From Aliishimia sp965656085 (GTDB taxonomy: Bacteria > Pseudomonadota > Alphaproteobacteria > Rhodobacterales > Rhodobacteraceae), in the NCBI GenBank assembly GCA_965656085.1, contig CBFHJA010000016.1:20225-84224 (forward strand): a DNA stretch of 64,000 bases, written 5' to 3'. The notes under the pieces were generated by a model, which made no database searches, was not told where the DNA came from, and saw only the letters and a program-made list of their open reading frames with translations. This document shows positions 26,764 to 35,295 of the stretch, piece after piece. Made by a program: the position numbers and the translations under genes. Numbering within the stretch: position 1 is the first letter of the stretch; every line of letters starts with the position of its first letter.

Positions 26764-27639
26764 GTGAGCTGGGAGGTGCCAGAGGACTGGCCCAACCGGC
26801 AGGCCACGCGCATGGTGCGCGGCCCGAAGCATCACTGGCACGTCCAACAGGCCGGAGCGTCCGGGCCTGATATCCTGTTGCTGCATGGCGCGGGCGGCTC
26901 GGTCCATTCCTTCGCAGAGCTCATCCCCCTTTTGGCCGAAAGCACGCGCGTGTTTGCACCGGACTTGCCCGGGCACGGCTTTACCAAGCGCGGCGCACAA
27001 AGACGGTCGGGCTTGCAGCACATGGCTGAGGATATCAGCGCACTCTGCGCACAGGAAGGCATTGCCCCGACCGCCATCATAGGACATTCGGCCGGGGGTG
27101 CGATTGCGCTGATGATGGCGCGCATGGACGCGCACCGCAGCGCCACGATTATCGGCATCAACCCGGCCCTGAGCCCGTTCGAAGGGCTTGCCGGTGTGCT
27201 GTTCCCGATGCTGGCCAAGTTTCTCGCGACCGTCCCCTTCACCTCACGCCTGTTTTCCGGCGTGTCTGCCCAACCAGAGCGCGTCAGGGCCCTGATCGAC
27301 AGCACGGGCTCCAAGTTGACCGACGCACAAATAGCGCTCTACAGGCGGTTGGTCGCCCGCGAGGCGCATGTGAACGGCACTCTGTCGATGATGGCGCAGT
27401 GGGACCTCGATCCGCTCCTGAGCGAGCTTATGGACCTCAAGAGCCGGGTCCATTTCATTACCGGCACATATGACATGACTGTACCTGCACGGATCGCAGA
27501 GGATGCGGCCCGCAAAATACCCGGCGCGGACGTGACTGCGCTGAACGGATATGGCCACCTTGTCCATGAAGAAATCCCGGACCAGGTCGCGAACATCTGC
27601 CTTGATATTCTGGAAATAGAAAAGGCCGCGCTCAGGTAA
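26764..27639 (+). CDS. bchO: Magnesium chelatase accessory protein BchO (alpha/beta hydrolase fold)
   Basis: A 291-residue alpha/beta hydrolase-fold protein. The core is LLLHGAGGSVHSFAEL, nucleophile elbow GHSAGGAIALMM, and C-terminal His in GYGHLVHEE. The start is GTG at 26764 (VSWEVPEDWP), one base after the bchD stop; no ATG fits. BchO genes habitually follow bchID and are thought to assist Mg chelation, but the reaction is not established. The stop codon lies in the terminator hairpin shared with the convergent cytochrome gene. Confidence 0.9.
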   Translation: MSWEVPEDWPNRQATRMVRGPKHHWHVQQAGASGPDILLLHGAGGSVHSFAELIPLLAESTRVFAPDLPGHGFTKRGAQRRSGLQHMAEDISALCAQEGIAPTAIIGHSAGGAIALMMARMDAHRSATIIGINPALSPFEGLAGVLFPMLAKFLATVPFTSRLFSGVSAQPERVRALIDSTGSKLTDAQIALYRRLVAREAHVNGTLSMMAQWDLDPLLSELMDLKSRVHFITGTYDMTVPARIAEDAARKIPGADVTALNGYGHLVHEEIPDQVANICLDILEIEKAALR

Positions 27640-27647
27640 GCGCGGCC
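27620..27647. terminator. Shared hairpin terminator between bchO and the cytochrome c gene
   Basis: Perfect arms GGCCGCGCT (27624-27632) and AGCGCGGCC (27639-27647) with a six-base loop. The minus strand continues with TTTTCTATTTCC, so it ends cytochrome transcripts well; on the plus strand it is not T-rich. The bchO stop codon TAA spans loop and stem. Confidence 0.8.
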
Positions 27648-27671
27648 CCGTAGATCATCCGGAAAGCCGGT

Positions 27672-28115
27672 TCAGTTCATGGCCGCCGGACCGACGCTGA
27701 CGATGTAGGCCCACACATTTGCCGCTTCTTCTTCCTTGCGGAGCTTGAAGGACATTTTCGAGCGTGCCTTGGAATCGTCAAGTGTCTCGCGCAGCCAGCC
27801 GCGGGGGTCTTGGACGTAGGCGACGAACATCTCTTCGTTCCAGCCATCGGGGAACATCGCGCCCGCTGCAACCAGATCGTCGCCGTAGCGGAAGTCTTCC
27901 ACACTGCCCGGGACGCGACCCATCAGGCCGTACATGTTAGGGCCGGTGCGGCCGCCTTTCACAATATCCTCGCCACTGTCGGAGACGATCATGTGACAGG
28001 ATTTGCATTTGTTGAAGACTCGTTCGCCTGCGTCGGCGTCGCCGCTCGCGTGGCCGTCAGCAAAAGCCGGGCCGGCCAGAGCCAGCGCAGCGAGTGTCGT
28101 GAAGAAACGGTTCAT
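27672..28115 (-). CDS. Soluble c-type cytochrome (cytochrome c2-like)
   Basis: A 147-residue monoheme class I cytochrome with a Sec signal peptide (MNRFFTTLAALALAGPAFA, cleavage near residue 19). The heme motif is CKSCH (37-41) and the Met ligand is probably in RSKMSFKL. The domain from GRTGPNMYGLMGR to WAYIVSVG matches the c2/c550 family. It lies downstream of hemA in the same direction (81-bp gap). In this setting it probably shuttles electrons from the bc1 complex to PufC. The start at 28115 gives a clean signal peptide; the upstream frame does not. Confidence 0.9.
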   Translation of the reverse strand: MNRFFTTLAALALAGPAFADGHASGDADAGERVFNKCKSCHMIVSDSGEDIVKGGRTGPNMYGLMGRVPGSVEDFRYGDDLVAAGAMFPDGWNEEMFVAYVQDPRGWLRETLDDSKARSKMSFKLRKEEEAANVWAYIVSVGPAAMN

Positions 28116-28130
28116 GTAAACTCTCCCTTG

Positions 28131-28156
28131 AAGCGTTTGGCCTAACATTAACGCTT
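28131..28156. promoter_or_regulatory. Inverted repeat upstream of the cytochrome c gene
   Basis: Perfect 7-bp arms AAGCGTT/AACGCTT separated by 12 bp, 15 bp upstream of the cytochrome start. On the minus strand a TTGACT at about 28168-28173 stands upstream, so this could be an operator or part of a promoter; no known family was recognised. Confidence 0.4.
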
Positions 28157-28196
28157 AGCCCGGAGAGTCAACAGTCACGATACCGCGAATGTTCCC

Positions 28197-29411
28197 TCAT
28201 GCGACCGCGTGACTGATAGCACACTGTTTCCAAAGCTCTTTCAACGCCAGCACCAGATGCTCGATATCGTCGATCGAATGCAACGGCGACGGGGTGAACC
28301 GAAGACGCTCGGTGCCCTTGGGCACGGTCGGGTAGTTGATCGGCTGCACGTAAATGCCGTATTGCTGCATCAGATAGTCCGCGATCATCCGGCACTTGAC
28401 CGGATCCTTGATCATCACCGGAATGATGTGGCTGGGATTTTCCAGATGCGGGATGCCCTCCTGATCAAGACGCTTGCGCAGATACGCGACGCGCTGTTGC
28501 TGAAGCTCCCTCTCCTTGCCGCTTTTCTTGAGATGCCGGATCGACACTTGCGCCGCGGCAGCGACGGCGGGCGGCAGGGCTGTGGTGAAGATGAAGCCGG
28601 AGGCAAAGGAGCGGATGAAATCCACCAGCGCTTCGGAGCCGGTGATGTAGCCGCCGACCACGCCATAGGCCTTGCCGAGCGTGCCTTCGATCAGGGTGAT
28701 GCGATCCATCAGACCTTCGCACTCGGCAACCCCGGCCCCGCGCGGGCCGTACATGCCCACCGCGTGCACCTCGTCGATATAGCTCATTGCGTTGTGTTTT
28801 TCGCACACGTCCAGAATGTCGGCGATCGGGGCGATGTCGCCATCCATCGAGTAGACACTCTCGAACGCCACGATTTTCGTCGCGTTTGCAGGGGCTTGTG
28901 AGAGCTTGCGGTCGAGGTCTTCGGGGTCGTTGTGCTTCCAGATCACCTTGGGACACTTGGCATGGCGCACGCCTTCGATCATCGAGGCGTGGTTGAGCGC
29001 ATCGGAGAAAATGATCGCGTTGGGCAGGCGCGAGCCAAGGGTGCTGAGCGCGGCCCAGTTCGACACGTAGCCCGAGGTGAACAGGAGTGCGGCCTCCTTG
29101 CCATGCAAATCCGCGAGTTCGGCTTCCAACTGCTTATGCGCATGGTTCGTACCGGAAATGTTCCGGGTGCCGCCGGCACCGGCGCCGTAGCTGTCGATGG
29201 CGTCTTTCATGGCGCGCGTGACGTCCGGATGCTGGCCCATGCCCAAATAATCGTTGGAACACCAGACAGTTACCTGATCCGGTGCATCTTCGTCGTGGCA
29301 CTTGGCCCGGGGGAAGGCGCCAGATTGGCGTTCAAGTTCCGCAAAGATGCGATAGTTGCCCTCTTCTTTGAGTGCGTCGAGCTGGGCTTGGAACAGATTG
29401 TCAAAGTCCAT
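28197..29411 (-). CDS. hemA: 5-aminolevulinate synthase
   Basis: A 404-residue PLP enzyme of the Shemin pathway (glycine + succinyl-CoA to ALA), the entry to tetrapyrroles. It starts MDFDNLFQAQLDALKEEGNYR; the Schiff-base Lys lies in EGTLGKAYGVVGGY; the substrate region is WCSNDYLGMGQHP and GAGAGGTRNISGT. It overlaps the upstream puhE by 11 bases, so ALA synthesis is tied to the puh/acsF operon. Alphaproteobacteria often carry another hemA-type gene elsewhere; none is in this window. Confidence 0.96.
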   Translation of the reverse strand: MDFDNLFQAQLDALKEEGNYRIFAELERQSGAFPRAKCHDEDAPDQVTVWCSNDYLGMGQHPDVTRAMKDAIDSYGAGAGGTRNISGTNHAHKQLEAELADLHGKEAALLFTSGYVSNWAALSTLGSRLPNAIIFSDALNHASMIEGVRHAKCPKVIWKHNDPEDLDRKLSQAPANATKIVAFESVYSMDGDIAPIADILDVCEKHNAMSYIDEVHAVGMYGPRGAGVAECEGLMDRITLIEGTLGKAYGVVGGYITGSEALVDFIRSFASGFIFTTALPPAVAAAAQVSIRHLKKSGKERELQQQRVAYLRKRLDQEGIPHLENPSHIIPVMIKDPVKCRMIADYLMQQYGIYVQPINYPTVPKGTERLRFTPSPLHSIDDIEHLVLALKELWKQCAISHAVA

Positions 29412-30228
29412 GGTGTCCCCCTTGCTTAGTGTCTTGGGTGCTGGGTTTGGGCGTCGTCAGCGGCCGGTTGTCCGGCAGCATCCAACGCCAGAGGCGTTCA
29501 TCGGGGATGGGGATGACCATCATCCAATGCTCGAAAAGGGCCAGCGCTGTGAGCGCGGTGAGAAGGGCGAAGCCTTCGATTTGTGCCGTTGTTTCAGCGG
29601 CATAGAGCCGCTCCAGCCAACAGGCGACGGCAAAACTAAGCGCGGTGACGGAGACCGGAAAAAGCCAGTTCATCGCACGAATGCGGAAATGCGATTCCAG
29701 ATGGGACAGCACGCTGGGAATGAAGTCGAGCTGGATTTTCGGAACGCCGAAATAGAGGTTCAGCTTGGCCGAAATCCGCGCGAAATAGAGGATCGCGAAG
29801 GTCCACATGCCGAACGCATTCTCCGCGCCCCATGTGCCCAGCACGAGCACGACCAAAGCCGCAAGGAGCGCGATCTCGTGATAGGCCACCGTGCCCCACG
29901 CCCGAATAAAGCGTTCACTTTCAGTTACATGCGCCGGAAGCGGATAGGTATTTGGACCGGTCACAATGCCCGTGAGGAACGCCAGTTCGATCCAGCCCCA
30001 GACCGCCAGAGCGGAGAGGAAGGCCACGTAAACGCCGAAAATGCTGGCGTCGGATTGGGCAAACCAAGACCCGTAGAAACCGACGCCGAGCAGCGGCAGG
30101 GCATAGAGCGTGGTGCGCAGACGCGCCTCTGCGCCCTTGTGATCGGCGTATTTCACCACCATCAGGATCGCTCCGGTGGAGAACCACCAGACAAACAGCG
30201 CGATGAGGGCAGCGATCCACGGACTCAT
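29401..30228 (-). CDS. puhE: Photosynthetic complex assembly protein PuhE
   Basis: A 275-residue protein with about seven or eight transmembrane helices, beginning MSPWIAALIALFVWWFSTGAI. The block GWIELAFLTGIVTGPNTYP and the segment LNLYFGVPKIQLDFIP are characteristic of PuhE (DUF3623). Known PuhE modulates bacteriochlorophyll synthesis and core assembly. It lies after acsF across a 208-bp structured gap and overlaps hemA by 11 bases. Confidence 0.92.
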   Translation of the reverse strand: MSPWIAALIALFVWWFSTGAILMVVKYADHKGAEARLRTTLYALPLLGVGFYGSWFAQSDASIFGVYVAFLSALAVWGWIELAFLTGIVTGPNTYPLPAHVTESERFIRAWGTVAYHEIALLAALVVLVLGTWGAENAFGMWTFAILYFARISAKLNLYFGVPKIQLDFIPSVLSHLESHFRIRAMNWLFPVSVTALSFAVACWLERLYAAETTAQIEGFALLTALTALALFEHWMMVIPIPDERLWRWMLPDNRPLTTPKPSTQDTKQGGHHGL

Positions 30229-30254
30229 GCAAAATGCCCCCGATTTTGCCGTCT

Positions 30255-30306
30255 GGCAGGTGTATGGCTGAGCGTATGGCTCGGCGTATGGCAGCTGTAC
30301 ATACGC
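30255..30306. repeat. GCCATAC repeat array, copy B (acsF-puhE gap)
   Basis: In reverse orientation, three GTATGGC units start at 30262, 30274 and 30286 (12-bp steps), and GCGTATG (30284-30290) pairs with CATACGC (30300-30306) over a nine-base loop. The hairpin half is nearly identical to copy A, and the far flank, read in reverse, shares CTGCCAGAC with copy C. Function unknown. Confidence 0.8.
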
Positions 30307-30337
30307 ACGCCGCGCTCAGCCTCTGTTAACCGCTTCT

Positions 30338-30406
30338 GCGCCGACCCGTCCCGGGCCAGACCCGGGACCTTCAAGGTCGGCGCGCGGCCCCGGATCGGGT
30401 CCGGGG
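30338..30406. other. Nested hairpins in the acsF-puhE gap
   Basis: Perfect arms GCGCCGACC/GGTCGGCGC (30338-30383) enclose a second perfect stem GTCCCGGG/CCCGGGAC (30348-30368). A further stem CCCCGGA/TCCGGGG follows at 30388-30406. There is no T tract. They probably stabilise the 3' end of acsF mRNA or attenuate puhE-hemA expression. Confidence 0.7.
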
Positions 30407-30436
30407 CGGGGGCCGCGTTATGCCGGATGGCAAGGC

Positions 30437-31570
30437 TCAATAGACCGGCTCCAGACGCACATTCGCGGGCACCTGATGCTTCTTGGCCGGGATCGTGTAG
30501 AGCGACACGAAAGCGCGCGCCGCCTGCAAGGACCCGGCGAGTTGCTTGAGCTTGCCGCCCAGACCGCCCTGCGCTTTCGCCTCGGCGATCTTTACATTCG
30601 CGCGGTGCATCGCCTCAAGCTCGCGCTGCCAGCGCGGGTGCTCGATATCGAGCGTGATCGGGAAGATCTGCTCGGTCAGCTTGGAGGTCTTGGTGAAGAC
30701 CTCATGGGCATACCAATCGGGATCGACGCCGAGCGCCTTGTGGAAGGCCGGGCGCTGGTGGTCGCGCACATACATTGTCGAGTAGACCGCCGTCAGGAAG
30801 AACTTGATCCAGAGCACGTTCTTGCCTTGGGTCAGCTTGGGGTCGGTCTTCATCAGCAGGGCGAAGGCCTCGCCGTGGGAAAACTCGTCATTGCACCACT
30901 CGCGGAACCACTTGAAGATCGGGTGAAAGCGATGCTCCGGGTTGGCTTCGAGATGGCGGTAGATCGTGATGTAGCGCGCGTAGCCGATCTTTTCGCTGAG
31001 GTAGGTCGCGTAGTAGATGAACTTCGGACGGAAGTAGGTGTATTTCTTCTTCTGGGTCAGGAAGCCCAGATTCACCCGCAGCCCCGCCTCGCGCAGCGCG
31101 TCGTTGATGAACCCGGCATGGCGGGCCTCGTCGCGCGCCATCAGTTGGAACAGCTGCGTGATGTCCTTGTTGTTCCCGCGCCGCTTCATCTCCTTGTAGA
31201 GCACGCAGCCGGAAAACTCGGCGGTGCAGGAGGAGATCAGGAAGTCGATGAATTCCTTCTTGAGCGCGGGGTCCATCCCGTCCCAATCGACGTGGTCCCA
31301 GTCTTCGTTCTTCTTGAAGTGGCCCTTGTTGGGGTCCGCTTCCATCTGTGCGATCAGCTTGTCCCAATCGTCCCGGACGGGGGATACGTCGATGGCGTCA
31401 AGCTCGTCGAAATCGGTGGTGTAGAAGCGCGGCGTCAGAAGCGTGTTCTGCATCGCCGTCTCGGTGGCCATCTCGTCGTTATACTGCTGGTCCTGCGCCT
31501 CCGCGATGGCCAGCCCCTCTTCGACAGTGGTCGCGTCAGCGGTGTGCTTATCGAGATTCTGTACGTTCAT
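30437..31570 (-). CDS. acsF: Aerobic Mg-protoporphyrin IX monomethyl ester oxidative cyclase
   Basis: A 377-residue diiron monooxygenase that forms ring E using oxygen. Iron ligands are visible as Glu118 (TAEFSG), Glu148 and His151 (RDEARHAGF), and the later DEFSHGE motif. Presence of acsF and absence of bchE in the window mean that ring E closure depends on oxygen here, as expected for an aerobic phototroph. The gene overlaps the bciE-like gene by four bases. Confidence 0.96.
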   Translation of the reverse strand: MNVQNLDKHTADATTVEEGLAIAEAQDQQYNDEMATETAMQNTLLTPRFYTTDFDELDAIDVSPVRDDWDKLIAQMEADPNKGHFKKNEDWDHVDWDGMDPALKKEFIDFLISSCTAEFSGCVLYKEMKRRGNNKDITQLFQLMARDEARHAGFINDALREAGLRVNLGFLTQKKKYTYFRPKFIYYATYLSEKIGYARYITIYRHLEANPEHRFHPIFKWFREWCNDEFSHGEAFALLMKTDPKLTQGKNVLWIKFFLTAVYSTMYVRDHQRPAFHKALGVDPDWYAHEVFTKTSKLTEQIFPITLDIEHPRWQRELEAMHRANVKIAEAKAQGGLGGKLKQLAGSLQAARAFVSLYTIPAKKHQVPANVRLEPVY

Positions 31571-31863
31571 AGCTTGACCTCCTCGGAGAAGGAAAATTCG
31601 CAGAGTTCCATGAACTCCAGATCACCCGTCATCTTGGTCCAGAGCCGTTCGAGCTTGGAGGCGCGGTAGATCACCGCCTCGCGGTCCTCGCGCACGACCT
31701 CGCCGTAAGGGGCCATGATCTCAGGGCCCTTCACGAGCACCTCGTCACCCGGATAGACGACCGTTCCGTCATTAAATTTCACATGCGCGTGGAGACTGTC
31801 GAAACAGTGGCTGACCTCCACGGTGCACGGGTGGCGTTCCACCTCTTTTGTCAAAAGTCCCAT
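31567..31863 (-). CDS. bciE: Probable BciE, accessory subunit of the aerobic cyclase
   Basis: A 98-residue soluble protein starting MGLLTKEVERHPCTVEVSHC. It contains GDEVLVKGPE and a basic C-terminal region RLWTKMTGDLEFMELCEFSFS. A short gene at exactly this position, immediately before acsF with a 4-bp overlap, encodes BciE in Rhodobacter sphaeroides, which is required for AcsF activity in Alphaproteobacteria. The assignment rests on position, size and general resemblance. The start at 31863 is preferred because the longer frame runs into puhC. Confidence 0.75.
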   Translation of the reverse strand: MGLLTKEVERHPCTVEVSHCFDSLHAHVKFNDGTVVYPGDEVLVKGPEIMAPYGEVVREDREAVIYRASKLERLWTKMTGDLEFMELCEFSFSEEVKL

Positions 31864-31885
31864 AGGTTGGCTTCCTTTCCGGGTC

Positions 31886-32377
31886 TCAGGGTTGATCCAG
31901 CAGTCTGGCGAAACTGCGGATATTGGTGGCGCCAAAGCCCATGAGCTCTGCCGTCCAGTCGGTTACGGGGTCGGTGATCGACAAGCGATTGCCCTCACGC
32001 AGTTGCAGCAGCACGGGCGTGTTTTCCGTGAGGCCGCGTTTGCCGCGCTCGCGTTCGATCACGCGGTAGATCCCGGCAATAAAGCCGCCCTTGTCGGAGG
32101 CGAATTCATGCAGGATCGCGCCGTTTTCGTCGCGCACCGTGGCCGCGCCCGTCATGTCGCCCTCAAGGTAGATCTCGCGCTCGCGGATCACCTCTTGGGC
32201 ATAGTCCGGCGTGCTTTCGAGCGGGCGGCCCGACAATGTGGCCACAGTGACCAGCGCGAGGATCGACAGAACCAGCGCGAACATCAGGCGGAGCATGACC
32301 TTGGGGATCATCTCATCCGCGCGGGCGTGATACATCACACTGCGGGTGCGCATCGCCTGTTTTCGGGTCTGATCCAT
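31886..32377 (-). CDS. puhC: Photosynthetic complex assembly protein PuhC
   Basis: A 163-residue protein with one N-terminal transmembrane segment (VMLRLMFALVLSILALVTVATL) and a periplasmic domain ending GFGATNIRSFARLLDQ, typical of PuhC. It is needed for reaction-centre/LH1 organisation. The ATG at 32377 follows GGAGTGA; an upstream GTG would overlap puhB. It starts five bases after the puhB stop. Confidence 0.92.
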   Translation of the reverse strand: MDQTRKQAMRTRSVMYHARADEMIPKVMLRLMFALVLSILALVTVATLSGRPLESTPDYAQEVIREREIYLEGDMTGAATVRDENGAILHEFASDKGGFIAGIYRVIERERGKRGLTENTPVLLQLREGNRLSITDPVTDWTAELMGFGATNIRSFARLLDQP

Positions 32378-32382
32378 GGCAC

Positions 32383-33015
32383 TCACTCCGCTGCCACCGC
32401 CGCTTCAGGCATCGCACGGGCCACGGTGGGCTCGGAGACACGCGCCTGGGCGGCTTCGGAGATCAGGTCCGCGACCTTGCGGGCCTCGGGAATGCAGCGC
32501 AGGGCGGGCTGGGTCTTCTTCATATGCCATGGGCGCACATGCGGCCAGCACACCAGATAGCTCAACCGGGTCTCGCCCATCGTCTCGAAGGCAATCGTGC
32601 CATGGCCGGTCTTGCGCAGATCAAGCGAGGCATTGCCAATCTGCCGGTAGGGCAGGTTCAGCGTCACCGTCAGCGCCGCGCCGATCCGCATCGCAACGCG
32701 GGACGTGGTGACGGTGTAGAGTGTGTAATGGGCCTGAATATAGGAGAATCCGGCAAGAATGCCGCAAGTCACCACGCCCATCAGGACAAACGGCATGGAC
32801 GCCCCGATCGCTTGCCCGATCGGCATCAGGTCCACCACCGTGATGAAACGCCAGAGCGTCAACAGGGCAAAGTAGCCGGCAACCCACCAGAAGCTGAGCG
32901 ATTCCTTGGCAAGGGTCCACCAGTCGGGCTTGCCTTGCCAAAGGATCCGCTCCCCCTCGGGAGGACGTTCCGGGAGACCCGGAACCGGTTCGATTTCAAA
33001 ATCATCATGAGGCAT
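32383..33015 (-). CDS. puhB: Photosynthetic complex assembly protein PuhB
   Basis: A 210-residue membrane protein with a bacterial PH-like domain. It shows EGERILWQGKPDWWTLAKESLSFWW, followed by two or three hydrophobic helices and YTLYTVTTSRVAMRIGAALTVTLNLPYRQI. PuhB assists reaction-centre assembly. The ATG at 33015 follows AAGGAG with eight bases between. It lies 41 bp after puhA. Confidence 0.93.
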   Translation of the reverse strand: MPHDDFEIEPVPGLPERPPEGERILWQGKPDWWTLAKESLSFWWVAGYFALLTLWRFITVVDLMPIGQAIGASMPFVLMGVVTCGILAGFSYIQAHYTLYTVTTSRVAMRIGAALTVTLNLPYRQIGNASLDLRKTGHGTIAFETMGETRLSYLVCWPHVRPWHMKKTQPALRCIPEARKVADLISEAAQARVSEPTVARAMPEAAVAAE

Positions 33016-33056
33016 GCGCACGTCTCCTTGATGGGTTGCGGTTCAGAGTGAGGGGA

Positions 33057-33830
33057 TCAGATGATGTTCTCTTGGCGGTTGCCCGCGTAGAGCTTGCCAC
33101 CGCCGTAATAGGCGCTGATCTTGTCCTCTTCGAGTTTGGTCACTTGCCGCGGCGAGGCATGTTTCGGCACACCGTCGAAATGTTCGGCATAAAGCGAGTG
33201 GATCTGCACGCGGTTGAGCAGGATACGGGCCAGTGTCAGCGGCACGAGGCGCGATCCGGAGCCGTATTTGGGGTCAAGCTCGAGCTCAAGATAGCGGACC
33301 ATCTGCTCCGGCTCGTCGATCCACATATCGGAAATGCGGCCCACGATCTCCTTGTCCCCGGACATCACCGGGAGACCGCGCGGGTCGATGCCCGTGGCTA
33401 CGGAGAACGCTTCGGCGCCGCTCATCGGCACCAGTTTCGGGTGGCCATGGCCGTCAAGCTCCGGCACATCCTCGCGGTTCGCCCAGGACGCCGGGCCCAC
33501 GCCCATCGCCATCGGATCACCGGTCGGCTCCAGCGGGTAGCCATTGCCCGGCCCGGTGCGCTCCATAGCCGCCAGAACGTCGTCCCGGTCGGGGCGCTGT
33601 GCGGAAGGTACAGTCAACTCTCCGCGGCCATGGGGCAGTTTGAACGTCTTGTCGGACGGGATCGGGAACGGGCCCTGGTTGACGGAAATCTCGTTGTCGT
33701 CATCCGTCATCGGGTAGCCTTCGCGCATGTTCTCGCGCTGGATGTAGATGATCAGCCCGGCGAAGAAGATATAGAACAGCCAGAGCGCAAGGCTGGCCAG
33801 GTCGAATTCCCAAAAGAAGGTCTCGGTCAT
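33057..33830 (-). CDS. puhA: Photosynthetic reaction centre H subunit
   Basis: A 257-residue subunit with one N-terminal transmembrane helix (MTETFFWEFDLASLALWLFYIFF) and a cytoplasmic PRC-barrel domain (IVGRISDMWIDEPEQMVRYLELELD). It caps the LM complex on the cytoplasmic side and guides protons to QB. The start at 33830 matches the family. It is 22 bp downstream of lhaA, whose 3' region often carries the puhA promoter. Confidence 0.97.
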   Translation of the reverse strand: MTETFFWEFDLASLALWLFYIFFAGLIIYIQRENMREGYPMTDDDNEISVNQGPFPIPSDKTFKLPHGRGELTVPSAQRPDRDDVLAAMERTGPGNGYPLEPTGDPMAMGVGPASWANREDVPELDGHGHPKLVPMSGAEAFSVATGIDPRGLPVMSGDKEIVGRISDMWIDEPEQMVRYLELELDPKYGSGSRLVPLTLARILLNRVQIHSLYAEHFDGVPKHASPRQVTKLEEDKISAYYGGGKLYAGNRQENII

Positions 33831-33852
33831 GGTGTCGTCCTCCTGGACAAAG

Positions 33853-35295
33853 TCATGTCGGCATGTCCGCAAGGCCCAGTCGGGCAGATGCGGGATCCGG
33901 TTTGGTGAAAGGGCCCGCTTTGCGCACGAGGGGCCCAAGGATTGCGAGAGTGACGAACAGCAGGCCAATCTCGGAATGGTAAACGAAGGAGTAGCCGGTA
34001 GCGGGCGTGTTCAGCGCCTCGCCCCACTGGCCCGTTTCAGCGATGCCGCCGACCCAGTCGCGCAGCGTGCCGCCAAGGGCAATCGCAACGCCCGCCGCAG
34101 TGGCCTGCGCCGCGCCCCATGCACCCAGCGCGAGGCCGCGCCCGGCGGTGCCGGTGGCGGGCATGTTCATCGCCGCCATCAGGGTGCAGACCGCGAAGAG
34201 CCCACCGCCGAAACCGATCAGCAACGCGCCCATATAGAACAGCACGTCCGAGCCCATCGGGGCAGAGAAGATCACGAGGCTGAACGCCCAGATGCCCGCA
34301 AGAATACCGCCCGCCGCGAGGCGGTAGGGGTTCGAGCCAAGCGCCAGACGCTGCCCGGCAAAGGCAAAGCCCGCCAGCGCGCCGGTGGCCCAGAGCGCGG
34401 TGAGATAGGTCGTGGCGGAGACCGACAGGCCGAGGATCTGGCCGCCATAGGGTTCCAGAAGCACGTCCTGCATGTTGAACGCCATCGTGCCGACAAAGAC
34501 GCAGGCCAGAAGCCGCCCGGCCTGCCCGCCCGACATGAAATCGGCCCACGCATCGCGGAACAGCGGGCGCGGGGCCTCGCGCTCTTCGCGGCTCATGGCG
34601 CGGACATGTTCCTGCTTCCAGAGCGCGATCACGTTGAGGATCAACCCGGTGATCGCCACGCCTTGCACGACGCGGATCAGCAGAAGGTCGGAGTAATTCG
34701 AGAGCAGGATGCCGACGATCACTGCCGACACGCCCATGCCCAGAAGGAACATCACGTAAAGCAGCGCGACAACGCGGGGTCGGGTCTCGTCGGTCGCCCG
34801 GTCGGAGGCCAGCGCGAGCCCGGCGGTCTGGGTCATGTGGATGCCGAGGCCGGTCATAAGGAAGGCCAGCGCGGCCAGCACTTCACCTGCAAACGGCACC
34901 TCGTGATAGACATCGCCGCCCAGCACCAGAAGCGCAAAGGGCATGACCGCGAGGCCGCCCATCTGCCAGAGCGAGCCAAACCAGAGGTACGGGATGCGCT
35001 TCCAGCCAATGGCGGATTTGTGGGTGTCGGAGCGGAAGCCCAAGAGCGCGCGGAACGGCGCGATCAGGACCGGAAGCGCGATCATGAAGGCGACGATCAT
35101 CGCGGGCAGGGACAGCTCCACGATCATCACGCGGTTCAGCGTGCCGAGCAGCATCACCGAGGCCATCCCCACCGAGACCTGAAACAGCGACAGGCGCAGA
35201 AGCTGCACCATCGGCAGGTCGTCACTGGCCGCATCCGCGAAGGGCAGCGCGCTCAGCGAGAGGCTTTTCAGCTTGGAGAGGCCAAGGGTCGTCAC
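33853..35295 (-). CDS. lhaA: LhaA, light-harvesting 1 assembly protein (BCD-family MFS)
   Basis: A 480-residue protein of 12 predicted transmembrane helices in the bacteriochlorophyll-delivery (PucC) branch of the major facilitator superfamily. Family sequence: LGTLNRVMIVELSLPA, APFRALLGFRSDTHKSAIGWKRIPY and GFGGGLFAVCTLMAAMNM. It is thought to hand bacteriochlorophyll to LH1. It overlaps bchM by four bases. A paralogue lies at 47466-48722. Confidence 0.94.
   Translation of the reverse strand: MTTLGLSKLKSLSLSALPFADAASDDLPMVQLLRLSLFQVSVGMASVMLLGTLNRVMIVELSLPAMIVAFMIALPVLIAPFRALLGFRSDTHKSAIGWKRIPYLWFGSLWQMGGLAVMPFALLVLGGDVYHEVPFAGEVLAALAFLMTGLGIHMTQTAGLALASDRATDETRPRVVALLYVMFLLGMGVSAVIVGILLSNYSDLLLIRVVQGVAITGLILNVIALWKQEHVRAMSREEREAPRPLFRDAWADFMSGGQAGRLLACVFVGTMAFNMQDVLLEPYGGQILGLSVSATTYLTALWATGALAGFAFAGQRLALGSNPYRLAAGGILAGIWAFSLVIFSAPMGSDVLFYMGALLIGFGGGLFAVCTLMAAMNMPATGTAGRGLALGAWGAAQATAAGVAIALGGTLRDWVGGIAETGQWGEALNTPATGYSFVYHSEIGLLFVTLAILGPLVRKAGPFTKPDPASARLGLADMPT

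Noticed and set aside
30225..30440. 71-codon minus-strand frame between acsF and puhE
   Set aside because: It consists of hairpins and GCCATAC array B; no homology and no start signal.
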